A stretch of 64,000 nucleotides of DNA from Arthrobacter horti (GCF_030731045.1 NZ_JAVALS010000003.1:223672-287671), one strand, 5' to 3'. Shown: positions 7,218-16,552, numbered from the stretch's first letter. A program made the numbers and translations. The notes: generated by a model from the sequence alone, not told the origin.

Positions 7218-7852
7218 GCACTTCAATCCTGGTCATCGACAACTACGACAGCTTCGTCTACACGCTGGTGGGATACCTCCAGGAACTCGGCGCGGAGACC
7301 ACGGTGGTCCGCAACGATGACGTCTCGCTTCAGGAGGCCATCGAACTCGCCTCCTCCCGCGACGGCGTGCTCGTTTCGCCGGGCCCCGGCAACCCCGCAG
7401 GGGCGGGCGTGTGCATCGACCTCATCACCTGGTGCGGCGAGAATGCCAAGCCCATGCTGGGCGTCTGCCTGGGCCACCAGGCCCTGGCTGAGGCTTACGG
7501 CGGGACCGTCTCCCATGCGCCGGAGCTCATGCACGGCAAGACCTCCCAGGTGGAGCACGGTGACGACGGGCTCTTCACCGGTGTCCCGTCCCCGTTCACG
7601 GCCACCCGCTACCACTCGCTGGCCGCCGAGAACGACTCCATCCCACCCGTGCTGGAGGTGACGGCCCAGACCGCCAATGGCGTCATCATGGGGCTGCGGC
7701 ACCGCACCGCGCCGCTCTGCGGTGTGCAGTTCCACCCCGAATCCGTCCTGACCGAGGGCGGCTACCAGATGCTGGGGAACTGGCTCGAGTCGGTGGGCCT
7801 CACGGGTGCCGCGGAGCGCGCCACGAGCCTGTCCCCGCTGATCAGGAAGTAA
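7214..7852 (+). CDS. trpG: Anthranilate / aminodeoxychorismate synthase glutamine amidotransferase subunit
   Basis: This is a 212-residue class I glutamine amidotransferase. It opens ILVIDNYDSFVYTL, has the oxyanion-loop motif SPGPGNP, nucleophile C85 in LGVCLGHQA and the His-Glu pair in FHPESVLT. It releases ammonia from glutamine for the chorismate-using subunit, giving anthranilate (tryptophan) or aminodeoxychorismate (folate). The partner subunit is not in the window, so TrpG versus PabA is open; the M. tuberculosis gene at the same position beside pknB is called trpG. The ATG overlaps the preceding small gene (ATGA), implying translational coupling. A strong bidirectional hairpin separates it from pknB, which converges on it. 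Confidence 0.9.
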   Translation: MSTSILVIDNYDSFVYTLVGYLQELGAETTVVRNDDVSLQEAIELASSRDGVLVSPGPGNPAGAGVCIDLITWCGENAKPMLGVCLGHQALAEAYGGTVSHAPELMHGKTSQVEHGDDGLFTGVPSPFTATRYHSLAAENDSIPPVLEVTAQTANGVIMGLRHRTAPLCGVQFHPESVLTEGGYQMLGNWLESVGLTGAAERATSLSPLIRK

Positions 7853-7873
7853 TCTTCTCCGCGGTGAGATGAC

Positions 7874-7904
7874 AGAAGCCCGGCTCCGAAGGAGCCGGGC
7901 TTCT
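7874..7904. terminator. Bidirectional terminator between trpG and pknB
   Basis: Perfect 14-base arms (7874-7887 and 7891-7904) with a GAA loop lie between two converging genes. On the plus strand the stem is followed by TCCGTCC. Confidence 0.85.
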
Positions 7905-7918
7905 TCCGTCCTGGGCGC

Positions 7919-9796
7919 TCAGCCCTGGGAGTTCTTGTTCCCCGGGGGCGGGGAGGTGGTGGTGTCCGACGGCGTCGGTGTCGGGGTGGGTGTCGGCTTC
8001 TGCGTCACGGTCAGGGTCACGGTGCCACCCTGCTCGATGGAGCCCTTCGCCGCGACGCTCTGCGCCGTGACCTGGCCGGCCGGGAGGGTTGTGCTGTCTA
8101 CGTAGTTCGGGACGGCCTGCAGGCCCAGATCCTTCAGTGCGGCGGTCGCCTCGTCAAGGGTCTTCCCGAGCAGGGACGGGACCTCGACCCGGCCGTTGGA
8201 CACGATGATCTCCACCTGGTCGTTGACTCCCACGGTCTGGCCCGGGGCCGGTTTGGTGGTGATCACGATGCCGGCAGGGACCGTGGAGCTGTAAGACAGA
8301 GTCGTCTTGATGATCGTGCTCAGCCCGAGATCCCGTAGCCGGTCACGCACGGTGGCCTCGGTCTGGCCCACGAAATCCGTGGGCATCTGGAACGACGACG
8401 GGCCGTTGGAGACGAACAGTTTCACCGAAGAGTTGATCTGGACGCTCTGTCCACCCGGCGGATCGGTCTTGATCGCGGAGCCCTTCGGCACGGTGGGGTC
8501 GGCGACGAACTGCGACTTGGGCTGCAGATGGGCGTCGTACAGCTTCTGCATGGCTTCGGAGGAGCTGAGGTTCGTCACCGACGGCACGGCCACCATCTCC
8601 GGTGGGATCGGCCGGGTGAGCCAGGCGTACACGCCGAAGCCGGCGCCGGCCAGGATCATCAGCACGAAAATCCACACGGTCACCATCAGCCCGCGGCGGT
8701 GCCGTCGCTTGCGCTGCGCCTGCTGGACCTCGGGCAGGTTGCGGATCTCCGGCAGCAGGCCACGCAGCTGATCGTGTGTCAGGGTCAGCGGGCCGTCGTC
8801 GGGGACCCCGCTCAGCGTCTGGGTGGCCGGGGCGGACGGCTGTTCCGCGGCCACCGCCGGCAGCGCCTCGGTGGCCAGGGCGGCGGCCGCCGGCAGCGCG
8901 GCGTGGGCCGCCGTCGCGTCCGCATCGACGTCGTGCACGGCGACACCGCCGCGCGCGGCACGCAGGGCGCGCCGGAACGCCGCCGCGTCCTGGAAACGGT
9001 CCTCGCGGCGCTTGCGCAGCGCCTTGGCGACCACCGAGTCGAGGGCGCCGTCGATGTCAGGATTGAGCTTGCTGGGCGGGGACGCGATGCCCTGGACGTG
9101 CTGATAGGCCACCGAGACCGGGCTGTCTCCCTGGAAGGGGGGTTTGCCGGTCAGCAGTTCGTACAGCAGGCAGCCGGCCGAATAGAGGTCGCTGCGCGCG
9201 TCCACCTTCTCGCCGAGAGCCTGCTCCGGTGAGAGGTACTGGGCCGTGCCCACCACGGCCTGGGTCTGCGTCATGGTGGCGGAGGAATCCGTCACGGCCC
9301 GGGCGATGCCGAAGTCCATGACCTTCACGGCACCGGATTCGCCCACCACCATGACGTTGCCGGGTTTGATGTCCCGGTGCACGATGCCGGCCTTGTGGCT
9401 GTACTCCAGCGCGGCCAGGACTCCCAGGGTGTACTCGATGGCCTGGTCCACGGAGAGCGGGCCCTGCCTCAGCAGATCCCTCAGGGAATGGCCGTTCACC
9501 ATCTCCATGACGATGTAGGGGGCACGGACCCCGTCCTGGCCGTCTCCCTGCGACTCCTCACCGGAGTCGTACACAGCGACGATGGAGACGTGGTTGAGCC
9601 CCGCGACGGCCTGAGCCTCACGGCGGAAACGGGCCAGGAACTGCGGGTCCCGGGCCAGATCGGCGCGCAGGACCTTCACGGCGACGTCCCGGCCCAGGCG
9701 CAGGTCTGTACCCCGGTACACGTCGGCCATGCCGCCGCGACCGATCAGATCGCCGAGTTGGTAGCGCCCATTGAGGACGCGGGTGCCGGTGGCCAG
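7919..9796 (-). CDS. pknB: PASTA-domain Ser/Thr protein kinase PknB
   Basis: The 625-residue membrane kinase senses muropeptides/lipid II and phosphorylates cell-wall and division proteins. The glycine loop LIGRGGMADV, the Lys of VAVKVL, the catalytic HRDIKPGNVM and DFGIARA, and the activation loop SATMTQTQ are intact. One membrane helix (RRGLMVTVWIFVLMILAGAG) follows near residue 355. Three extracellular PASTA repeats come next (VTNLSSSEAMQKL, FVGQTEATVRDRL, LLGKTLDEATAAL), then a Pro/Thr tail; M. tuberculosis PknB has four. Start: no ATG, GTG or TTG exists between the upstream pknA stop and the glycine loop. GAGGAG at 9803-9808 stands 6 bases before a CTG at 9796, giving MATGTRVLNGRYQLGDLIG, so CTG initiation is inferred. 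Starting at the first ATG would remove the glycine loop. Confidence 0.92.
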   Translation of the reverse strand: MATGTRVLNGRYQLGDLIGRGGMADVYRGTDLRLGRDVAVKVLRADLARDPQFLARFRREAQAVAGLNHVSIVAVYDSGEESQGDGQDGVRAPYIVMEMVNGHSLRDLLRQGPLSVDQAIEYTLGVLAALEYSHKAGIVHRDIKPGNVMVVGESGAVKVMDFGIARAVTDSSATMTQTQAVVGTAQYLSPEQALGEKVDARSDLYSAGCLLYELLTGKPPFQGDSPVSVAYQHVQGIASPPSKLNPDIDGALDSVVAKALRKRREDRFQDAAAFRRALRAARGGVAVHDVDADATAAHAALPAAAALATEALPAVAAEQPSAPATQTLSGVPDDGPLTLTHDQLRGLLPEIRNLPEVQQAQRKRRHRRGLMVTVWIFVLMILAGAGFGVYAWLTRPIPPEMVAVPSVTNLSSSEAMQKLYDAHLQPKSQFVADPTVPKGSAIKTDPPGGQSVQINSSVKLFVSNGPSSFQMPTDFVGQTEATVRDRLRDLGLSTIIKTTLSYSSTVPAGIVITTKPAPGQTVGVNDQVEIIVSNGRVEVPSLLGKTLDEATAALKDLGLQAVPNYVDSTTLPAGQVTAQSVAAKGSIEQGGTVTLTVTQKPTPTPTPTPSDTTTSPPPGNKNSQG

Positions 9797-9808
9797 GTCA
9801 ATCTCCTC
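9797..9808 (-). promoter_or_regulatory. Shine-Dalgarno that decides the pknB CTG start
   Basis: GAGGAG on the minus strand (9803-9808) is followed by six bases (ATTGAC) and then CTG GCC ACC. The in-frame ATT at 9802 directly abuts the site and is too close to be used. The only other candidate, CTG at 9823, has no ribosome site. Confidence 0.65.
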
Positions 9809-9838
9809 GCTCTGTTTCGTCAGGAAGGCGCGGATACG

Positions 9839-11542
9839 CTACTTGCTGGGGGTGGGGACGGGCTGGGTCTGAGTCGGCTGAGCGCTCGGAGTCGCACTCG
9901 GCTGCTCCGGCGCCGTGATCGTGTAGCTCACCTTCGACCCTGCGGGGACCTGCGCGCCCGCAGCCGGGTTCATGAAGGTGAGGCTGCCGGACCGGGCCGA
10001 GCCCTGGGTCGGTTCGGGAACCAGCCCCGCCGCCGTGAGCGCCGCCTGGACCTGCGCATCCGTGACCGAACCGCTGGGTCCGGGCGGGATGGAGGGCACG
10101 TTGACCGGTGCGGGGCCTTTGGAGGCGGTCACCGTGATCAGGCTGCCCTTCTCGACCACGCCGGTGGGGCTGACTCCGGTGACCTGACCGGCGGGCTTGT
10201 CCGAGGCGACGTTGTCGACGCTGACCTGCAGGCCGAGGCGTTCCAGGGCCGTCTGGACCTCGTCCACAGGGCGGCCCACGTAGTCGGCGAGATTGATGGC
10301 GACCGTGGACGGAGTCGCGCTGGGGGTCTCGCTCTGCGTGGTCTGCGTGACCGACGGCGGCGCCGACGACGTCTGCTGGGTGGCTCCTCCGAACAGGCCC
10401 ATCGCGTTGAGCCAGAATCCGAGAAGTGCCAGGACCAGCAGCACCACCAGGGCGACGATCGGCCAGACCCACGGGCTGCGCTGCTTACGGCGCGGTTCCG
10501 GCGTGGGCTCCTGGTAGTCCTCCTCGTCCTGCGTCAGCCAGCTGTGTTCCGCGGCGATCTCCGCTGCGGGGACCACCGGCATGGCCGAGGTGGCCGGCGT
10601 CGTGCGCGACTGCGGAACCACAGTGGTGGCCGCCGTCTGCTGGACGTCCACCGGTGCCGTGATGGGGCCCGTGCTCTGTTCGAAGAGCAACATGCCGGGG
10701 ACCGCCCGGTGTGCCGTGGAGATGTCGCCCCGGCGGATGGCCTCGGCGGCCTCGGACAGCTTGACGGCGTTCGCCGGGCGGTTGGCGGGGTCCTTGGCCA
10801 GCATGGACATCAGGAGCGCGCGGATCGGGGTGGCCAGGGAATCCGGCAGCGGCGGCGGTGCATCGTTGACCTGGGCCAGGGCGATCGCGATCTGTGACTC
10901 CCCGGAGAACGGGCGGTGCCCCGTGAGGCACTCGTAGCCGATGATGCCCAGTGAGTAGATGTCGCTGGATCCGGTGGCGGTCTGTCCGGTGGCCTGTTCC
11001 GGTGCGAGGTACTGGGCCGTTCCCATGACCTGGCCGGTCTGGGTCAGCGGCACCTGATCGGCCAGGCGTGCGATGCCGAAGTCGGTGATCTTCACCTGCC
11101 GTTCCGGCGTGATGAGCAGGTTGCCCGGCTTCACGTCGCGGTGCACCAGGCCCTTCTCATGCGCGACGGCGAGGGCCCGGGCGGTCTGGGCGATGATGTT
11201 GAGCGTCAGATCCGGCGTGAGGACGTGCTCACGCTCGATGATGGTGGAGAGCGGCTCTCCGGGGACCAGCTCCATGACGAGATACGCCGAGCCGGCCTCC
11301 TCGCCGTAGTCGAAGACGTTGGCGATGCCCTCGTGGTTCAGCAGCGCCGTGTGCCGTGCCTCATTGCGGAAGCGCTCCAGGAAGCCGGGGTCCCCGGTGT
11401 ACTCCTCCTTGAGGATCTTGATGGCGACCGTGCGGCCCAGGACCTGGTCCTGCGCACTCCAGACCTCGCCCATGCCGCCGATCGCAATGCGCGTGGTCAG
11501 ACGGTACCTCCCGCCGAGAGTGATTCCAGACGTGGGCCTCAC
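9839..11542 (-). CDS. pknA: Ser/Thr protein kinase PknA-type with PASTA-like tail
   Basis: This is a 567-residue kinase with glycine loop AIGGMGEVWSA, Lys in VAIKILKEEY, HRDVKPGNLL and DFGIARL, and activation loop VPLTQTGQVMGT. One membrane helix (WPIVALVVLLVLALLGFWL) follows near residue 370. Outside, two PASTA-like repeats (YVGRPVDEVQTALERLGL and TDAQVQAALTAAGL) precede a Ser/Thr/Pro/Gln tail. M. tuberculosis PknA lacks PASTA domains, whereas Arthrobacter-type homologues often carry them. PknA works with PknB to control cell shape through MraZ/Wag31-type and peptidoglycan targets. The start is GTG, overlapping the pbpA stop (GTGA), so translation is coupled. It could equally be seen as a second PknB paralogue; position in the operon supports pknA. 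Confidence 0.92.
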   Translation of the reverse strand: MRPTSGITLGGRYRLTTRIAIGGMGEVWSAQDQVLGRTVAIKILKEEYTGDPGFLERFRNEARHTALLNHEGIANVFDYGEEAGSAYLVMELVPGEPLSTIIEREHVLTPDLTLNIIAQTARALAVAHEKGLVHRDVKPGNLLITPERQVKITDFGIARLADQVPLTQTGQVMGTAQYLAPEQATGQTATGSSDIYSLGIIGYECLTGHRPFSGESQIAIALAQVNDAPPPLPDSLATPIRALLMSMLAKDPANRPANAVKLSEAAEAIRRGDISTAHRAVPGMLLFEQSTGPITAPVDVQQTAATTVVPQSRTTPATSAMPVVPAAEIAAEHSWLTQDEEDYQEPTPEPRRKQRSPWVWPIVALVVLLVLALLGFWLNAMGLFGGATQQTSSAPPSVTQTTQSETPSATPSTVAINLADYVGRPVDEVQTALERLGLQVSVDNVASDKPAGQVTGVSPTGVVEKGSLITVTASKGPAPVNVPSIPPGPSGSVTDAQVQAALTAAGLVPEPTQGSARSGSLTFMNPAAGAQVPAGSKVSYTITAPEQPSATPSAQPTQTQPVPTPSK

Positions 11543-12999
11543 TTGTTCAACACCGCCTCAAAGAGTTTTTTCGCGTTTGGACTGGTCAATTGTGCCCCGG
11601 TGGCCACGTCGACGCCGTGGATCGCGATCGTGACGACCACTTGGGGATTGTCCGCCGGGGCGAACCCGGTGAACCAGGAGTTGTTCAGGCCGTTCCCAAG
11701 CTCGGCCGTGCCGGTCTTGGCGGCGACCTTGACGCCGGGGACCGCCGCACCGGCGGCGAGACCGTTGTCCACCACGCCCACCATCCAGTCATTGATCTGC
11801 TGGGCCACAGCCGGGGTGGTGGCGGTCCGCAGGGCCTCGGGCTGGTATTCGGTGATCACCCGGAGATCGGGCGCCCGGAGCGTCTTGACGAGTTCCGGCT
11901 TCATCTGGACGCCGCCGTTGGCGATGGCGCTGGTGAGCATGGAGATCTGCAGCGGCGTGACCAGCACGTCGAATTGCCCGATGGCCGACTGCGCCAGCTG
12001 CGGCTGGTTCAGGCCGGTGGGGAACTTGCCCTTCCCATAGTCGAGGTGGAGCTGATCCCCGGGATCCTGCCCAATGCCGAAGGCTTTGGCCTTGTCCGCG
12101 ATCTTGTTCTCGCCGAGATCCAGGGCGATGCCGGCGAACGGAGTGTTGCAGGAGTTCGCCAGGGCGAAGGCGAAGCTGGCCTGGGTCTGTGTGTAGCACT
12201 GGCCGCCGGCGTAGTTCGGCAGCTTGTAGTCGATGCCGGGGAAGGACATCTGCGCCGGGTTCGGCAGCACCGAGTCCTTGTTGTACTTCCCGGACTCCAG
12301 CGCCGCGGCGGTGTCCACGAGCTTGAACACCGAGCCCGGGGACAGCAGTGCACCCGTGGGTCCGGAGACGTTCTGGTACAGGTTGATGCCCTGTGTCCCG
12401 TCCAGCTGGGCCTTGGCGGCCGCTGCCGCGCTCCGGTCCAGGGTGGCCACGGTGTTCGGGTCATAGGACGGCTTGGAGACCATGGCGAGGATGGCACCGG
12501 TCTTGGGGTTCTGCACCACGATGTAGCCCTGGACGCCGTCCGGGATCAGGCCGTAGGCCAGCTTCTGGATCTTGGGGTCCAGGGTGGTCTCCACATTGGC
12601 GCCCTGGGGCTGCTTGCCCAGGAAGAGCTGCCGGACACGGTCCAGGAACTGCTGATCAGACGCTCCCGTGAGCTCGCTGTTCATGCTCCGCTCCATGCCG
12701 GTGGAGCCCTGCGAACCATTGGTGGAGTAGTACCCCGTGATGCCGGCGTAGACGGCGCCGTCCGGGTAGCTGCGCTTGGACTTGCAGGCCTCATTGCCGG
12801 CGACCGACTCCGCGATGGGCTGGCCGCCGGCCAGGATGGTGCCGCGGTCGTTGCACAGGCTGCGGGTCAGGGCCAGCGTGTTGAGGGGATTGGTGTTCAG
12901 ATCCCTGGCACCGATCACCTGGATGTAGCTGACGGCGCCGAAGAGGAGGGCGAAGAGGACCACGGTGGCGATCCATGCGTTGCGGATGGCTTGATTCAC
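11539..12999 (-). CDS. pbpA: Penicillin-binding protein 2 (PbpA), peptidoglycan transpeptidase
   Basis: This 486-residue class B penicillin-binding protein is anchored by an N-terminal helix (residues 8-27). A dimerisation segment precedes the transpeptidase domain, which carries all three active-site motifs: SVFK in LLSPGSVFKL (nucleophile Ser), the SCN triad in ANSCNTPF and KTGTAE. It cross-links peptidoglycan stems together with the adjacent RodA/FtsW-type glycosyltransferase and in mycobacteria is needed for division and growth under kinase control. The start is GTG with AGGAGG 8 bases upstream, placed directly after the rodA stop (TGA GTG), showing coupled translation. Confidence 0.95.
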   Translation of the reverse strand: MNQAIRNAWIATVVLFALLFGAVSYIQVIGARDLNTNPLNTLALTRSLCNDRGTILAGGQPIAESVAGNEACKSKRSYPDGAVYAGITGYYSTNGSQGSTGMERSMNSELTGASDQQFLDRVRQLFLGKQPQGANVETTLDPKIQKLAYGLIPDGVQGYIVVQNPKTGAILAMVSKPSYDPNTVATLDRSAAAAAKAQLDGTQGINLYQNVSGPTGALLSPGSVFKLVDTAAALESGKYNKDSVLPNPAQMSFPGIDYKLPNYAGGQCYTQTQASFAFALANSCNTPFAGIALDLGENKIADKAKAFGIGQDPGDQLHLDYGKGKFPTGLNQPQLAQSAIGQFDVLVTPLQISMLTSAIANGGVQMKPELVKTLRAPDLRVITEYQPEALRTATTPAVAQQINDWMVGVVDNGLAAGAAVPGVKVAAKTGTAELGNGLNNSWFTGFAPADNPQVVVTIAIHGVDVATGAQLTSPNAKKLFEAVLNK

Positions 13000-14436
13000 T
13001 CAGCTCACCTCCTGGGTGACGTGGGTGTCCCTGATCGGAGCGGTGTCTCCGGACGGCGGTGCGGACGCGCCGGCCGAATCGTCATCCCCATGGTGCAGGG
13101 GGCTCGTGTCCACCGGTCCGCGGGCGGTGTTGGAGATCATCAGCAGCAGACCGACCACGATCCAGTTGGCCAGCAGCGAGGAGCCGCCGGCAGCCAGGAA
13201 CGGGGTGGTCAGGCCCGTGAGCGGGATCAGGCGGGTCACGCCGCCGATCACCACGAAGCACTGCACGGCCATGACGAAGGAGAGCCCCACGCCCATCAGC
13301 TTGCCGAAGGAATCGCGGGCGCCGAGAGCCGCCCGGAAACCACGGGTGATGAGCAGAAGGTAGAGCAGGATCATGCCGGCCAGGCCGATCAAGCCGAGTT
13401 CCTCGCCGAAGGAGGCGATGATCATGTCGCTGTTGGCATACGGCACCAGATACGGCTGTCCCTGGCCGAGGCCGGTGCCGAAGATACCGCCGTCCGCCAT
13501 GCCGAAGAGGCCGTTGACGATCTGGCTGCTTCCTCCAGGATCTCGGTTGTAGATCACGGGGTCGAACGCGTCGTACCAGCTCTCCATGCGGAACTTCACA
13601 TGGGTGAAGAGCTGGGCCGCCACCGTTCCGGCGACGGCGATGAGGATCAGCCCGATGACCACCCAGCTGACGCGTCCCGTGGCCACGTAGATCATGACCA
13701 TGAAGAGGCTGAAGAACATGAACGAGGTGCCCATGTCCCGCTGGAGCACCAGGATGCCGATGCTGACGGCCCACGCCGCCAGCATGGGGCCCATGTCCCG
13801 GAAGCGGGGCAGCTGCAGCGGACCGATCTTGCGGCCGGCCAGCAGGATGAGGTCCCGGTTCACGGAAAGATACCCTGCGAAGAATATGGCCAGGGTGATC
13901 TTGGCGATCTCCGCGGGCTGGAAGGTGAAGGGGCCGATCTGGATCCACAACTGGGCGCCGTTGATGTCGCCGGCGGTCAGGCCGGGGACCATTGGAAGCA
14001 CCAGCAGCACGGCGCTGACGGCCAGCGAGATGTAGGTGAATCCGCGCAGCCGCCGGTGATCCCTGAGCACCCAGATCAGGACGATGGTGCAGGCCACGGC
14101 GATCAGCGTCCAGCGGAGCTGGTTATCCCCGGCCGTGCCCTTGGAACCGTCCAAGCGGTGGATCATGGCCAGACCGAGACCATTGAGGGCCACGGCCACC
14201 GGAAGTATAAACGGATCGGCATATTGAGCCCTGATCCGCAGCGTTATATGCATCGCGAGGGATGCGACGGCCAGGAGGCTCGACTGGAACCAGAAGGACC
14301 CGTTGAGCGAGCCGGGGTTGTTGACGCTGGACAGCACGCTGGCGCCGATCCCGACCAGGAGTGCCAGGACGAGCAGGACCAGCTCGATGTTGCGGCGCGG
14401 CTTGACCACCACGGAGTCGGTGAGGGCTGTACTCAT
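13000..14436 (-). CDS. rodA: FtsW/RodA/SpoVE family peptidoglycan glycosyltransferase
   Basis: The product has 478 residues and about 12 membrane helices of the SEDS family, which polymerise lipid II into glycan strands. Family segments include the aqueous loop after WIQIGPFTFQPAEIAKI (QP.E..K motif) with RDMGTSFMFF, and the C-terminal VVGGVTRLIPLTGLTTPFLAAGGSS region. It pairs with the class B PBP encoded next. The start is the ATG overlapping the pstP stop (ATGA) with GGAGG 6 bases upstream; a longer in-frame extension upstream is rejected because it lies entirely inside pstP. The C-terminus is a cytoplasmic acidic tail (HHGDDDSAG) that could be a kinase target. Confidence 0.95.
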   Translation of the reverse strand: MSTALTDSVVVKPRRNIELVLLVLALLVGIGASVLSSVNNPGSLNGSFWFQSSLLAVASLAMHITLRIRAQYADPFILPVAVALNGLGLAMIHRLDGSKGTAGDNQLRWTLIAVACTIVLIWVLRDHRRLRGFTYISLAVSAVLLVLPMVPGLTAGDINGAQLWIQIGPFTFQPAEIAKITLAIFFAGYLSVNRDLILLAGRKIGPLQLPRFRDMGPMLAAWAVSIGILVLQRDMGTSFMFFSLFMVMIYVATGRVSWVVIGLILIAVAGTVAAQLFTHVKFRMESWYDAFDPVIYNRDPGGSSQIVNGLFGMADGGIFGTGLGQGQPYLVPYANSDMIIASFGEELGLIGLAGMILLYLLLITRGFRAALGARDSFGKLMGVGLSFVMAVQCFVVIGGVTRLIPLTGLTTPFLAAGGSSLLANWIVVGLLLMISNTARGPVDTSPLHHGDDDSAGASAPPSGDTAPIRDTHVTQEVS

Positions 14437-16058
14437 CCGGCACCTCCACAGGCGTTGGCGGGGGATCCCGACGGGGATGGGGTGGGTCTGGCGGTGGGCG
14501 TGGCGGTGGCCCCTCCAGACGCCGAGGGCCTGGCCGTCGGGCTGCCACTCGGGCCGGGGCATCCGCGTTCGTCGAAGTTGAGATCCAGCGTCAGGCTCTT
14601 GACGATCTGTTCCGCATCGGAGAGATCATTGGCCGCGATGGTCTCATGGACCCGCTGCTGGGAGAACGGGGGCAGACTGCTGACCTGGAGGTCCGTGATG
14701 GAGTGGACGGTGGAGAGCTTGATGGGCCCGAGCTGCTGAGACACCCCGTTGTAGATGGCCACTCGCCCGTCCGCCTCTCCCACGTAGTAGCGGGTCTGCG
14801 TCCACGCGTATCCGAACCACACGCCCAGAACGACGATGGCGACGAGGAGGCCTGCCACCACCCAGCGGAACCAGTGCCTGCGCCGGCGCCCCTGGGTGAC
14901 CGCGTCCTGGGGAAGCTCGATGTCCTCGCGTTCCTGGCGGTGGGTCAGGATGGAGGCCGCCCGCCGGGCGACGGCACGGCCCGCGATGTTCGGGACCTTC
15001 CCCGTCTCCAGGGCCAGGGCGGCGGCGCCCACCAGTTCGTGGGGGCGGCTCTCCAGCTCCAGGCGCAGGACCTCGGCCGTGAGGTGCGCGCCCAGATTGG
15101 GATCCGTCCGTGTGTCGTCCGCCGCCGGCGGGGCGAGGAGCACGGTGCTGGTGGTCAGCCCTGTGGACGGGGGGTCCGCCGGGGTCTTCCCATCTTCATC
15201 CTCCTGCTTGGAGGGCTCCCCGGCCGCGTCAGCGGGCGCCGCGGCTTCCGCCGCTGCGGGCGGCACGACGGCGGTGGCCCCGCCGTCGTCGTCGGGCACC
15301 AGGTCCAGGACGATCACGGTGACGTTGTCCGGGGCTCCCGCGGCGAGCGTCAGCTCGACGAGCTGGTCGGCGGCGCGGGCCACCGAGGCGGTCCCGCGGA
15401 TCACGGCCTCCACCATGTGGTGCGGGACGTAGTTCAGGCCATCCGAGCAGAGCAGCCAGCGGTCGCCCTCGCGGATGTCCACGGTGCTCAGATCCAGCTC
15501 GGGACTCGCGTCCACATCGCCCAGGACGCGCATCAGCACGTTCTTGTGCGGGTGGGTCTCCGCCTCCTCAGGGCGGAGCCGGCCCTCATCCACCAGGCGC
15601 TGAACGAAGGTGTGGTCCACGCTGAGCTGTTCGAACTTGCCGTCGCGGAGACGGTAGGCGCGGGAATCGCCGATGTGGGCGAAGTGCAGCTCGCCCTCGG
15701 ACAGCAGCAGTGCGGTGACGGTGGTGCCCATGCCGGCCAGCAGAGGGTCCACGTGCACCAATTGGGACAGGATCGAATTGGCCGTCTGGATCTCGTCGGC
15801 CAGGACGGTGCCCGCGTCGCCGTCGTAGTCGTCGTGATCCAGGTGGATCAGATCCAGGACGGTGGACGCGGAGGCGACATTGCCGCCCGCGTGGCCGCCC
15901 ATGCCGTCGGCGACGACGGCGAGGTGCCGGCCCGCGTACGCCGAATCATCGTTCTTGGCGCGCATCAGGCCCACATCGGAGCGGGCCGCATAGCGCATGA
16001 CCAGCTCAGGCGTGGAGGGTTCCGGCGCCGGGGCTGGCGTCTTCTTGTCGGATGCCAA
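14433..16058 (-). CDS. pstP: PP2C-family Ser/Thr phosphatase PstP
   Basis: The 541-residue membrane phosphatase reverses PknA/PknB phosphorylation. The PP2C core spans about residues 18-255 with metal-binding motifs RSDVGLMRAKNDD, VVADGMGGHAGG, HIGDSRAYR, LLCSDGL and GAPDNVTVI. A long Ala/Pro-rich linker follows, then one membrane helix (FRWVVAGLLVAIVVLGVWFGYAW) near residue 410 and an external domain of about 100 residues ending in a Pro/Ser/Thr tail. The TTG start lies two bases after the fhaB stop; no ATG or GTG is available before the catalytic core. The gene sits between the FHA adaptors and rodA, the order seen in mycobacteria. Confidence 0.94.
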   Translation of the reverse strand: MASDKKTPAPAPEPSTPELVMRYAARSDVGLMRAKNDDSAYAGRHLAVVADGMGGHAGGNVASASTVLDLIHLDHDDYDGDAGTVLADEIQTANSILSQLVHVDPLLAGMGTTVTALLLSEGELHFAHIGDSRAYRLRDGKFEQLSVDHTFVQRLVDEGRLRPEEAETHPHKNVLMRVLGDVDASPELDLSTVDIREGDRWLLCSDGLNYVPHHMVEAVIRGTASVARAADQLVELTLAAGAPDNVTVIVLDLVPDDDGGATAVVPPAAAEAAAPADAAGEPSKQEDEDGKTPADPPSTGLTTSTVLLAPPAADDTRTDPNLGAHLTAEVLRLELESRPHELVGAAALALETGKVPNIAGRAVARRAASILTHRQEREDIELPQDAVTQGRRRRHWFRWVVAGLLVAIVVLGVWFGYAWTQTRYYVGEADGRVAIYNGVSQQLGPIKLSTVHSITDLQVSSLPPFSQQRVHETIAANDLSDAEQIVKSLTLDLNFDERGCPGPSGSPTARPSASGGATATPTARPTPSPSGSPANACGGAG

Positions 16059-16060
16059 GG

Positions 16061-16552
16061 TCAGGGCCTCAACTCGATGACCGTCTTGCCGATCCGGATC
16101 GGGACTCCGAGCTCCACCGGAAGGGCGCGGGTGAGCTGCTGGTCACCCAGATACGTGCCGTTGGTGGATCCGAGGTCCTCGATGAACCAGCGGCTGCCCT
16201 GCGGGAACAGGCGGGCGTGACGTCCCGAGGCGTAGTCGTCCTCCAGGACCAGGGTGGCCTCCTGGGCGCGGCCCAGCAGGACGGGGCTCGCGGCGAGCTC
16301 CACCTGGGTTCCGGCCAACGGTCCTTCCGTGACCATCAGGAGCCGGGCGTGCTGCTTGGGAGCCGGGGGCTGCGCCTGGGCCAGTTCCGGATGCTTGCGC
16401 AGCTGGCGTGCGGTGGGGGCTCCGGTCTTGGCCGTTCCGCCGATCATGAGGTCCCTGCGCATGGCGGCCACGATGCTGAAAATCAGGACCCAGATCAGCA
16501 GCAGGAATCCGAAGCGGAGCGCGGTGACCGTCAGGTCGCTGAGTTCACTCAT
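16061..16552 (-). CDS. fhaB: FHA-domain membrane protein FhaB (FipA)
   Basis: The 163-residue product has one N-terminal membrane helix (about residues 12-30, FGFLLLIWVLIFSIVAAM), a short linker and a C-terminal FHA domain with the hallmark residues LLGRAQEATLVLEDDYASGRHARL and LGSTNGTYLGD. FHA domains bind phosphothreonine, so the protein probably recruits PknA/PknB targets; the mycobacterial homologue FipA links FtsZ and FtsQ. The ATG overlaps the fhaA stop (ATGA). The gene is translated as part of the fhaA-fhaB-pstP-rodA-pbpA-pknA-pknB operon. Confidence 0.94.
   Translation of the reverse strand: MSELSDLTVTALRFGFLLLIWVLIFSIVAAMRRDLMIGGTAKTGAPTARQLRKHPELAQAQPPAPKQHARLLMVTEGPLAGTQVELAASPVLLGRAQEATLVLEDDYASGRHARLFPQGSRWFIEDLGSTNGTYLGDQQLTRALPVELGVPIRIGKTVIELRP

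Noticed and set aside
11590..14739. 1049-codon plus-strand open frame
   Set aside because: It is antisense to pbpA, rodA and pstP, whose motifs are complete; the translation is rich in Gly, Asp, His and Gln, typical of GC-rich shadow frames.
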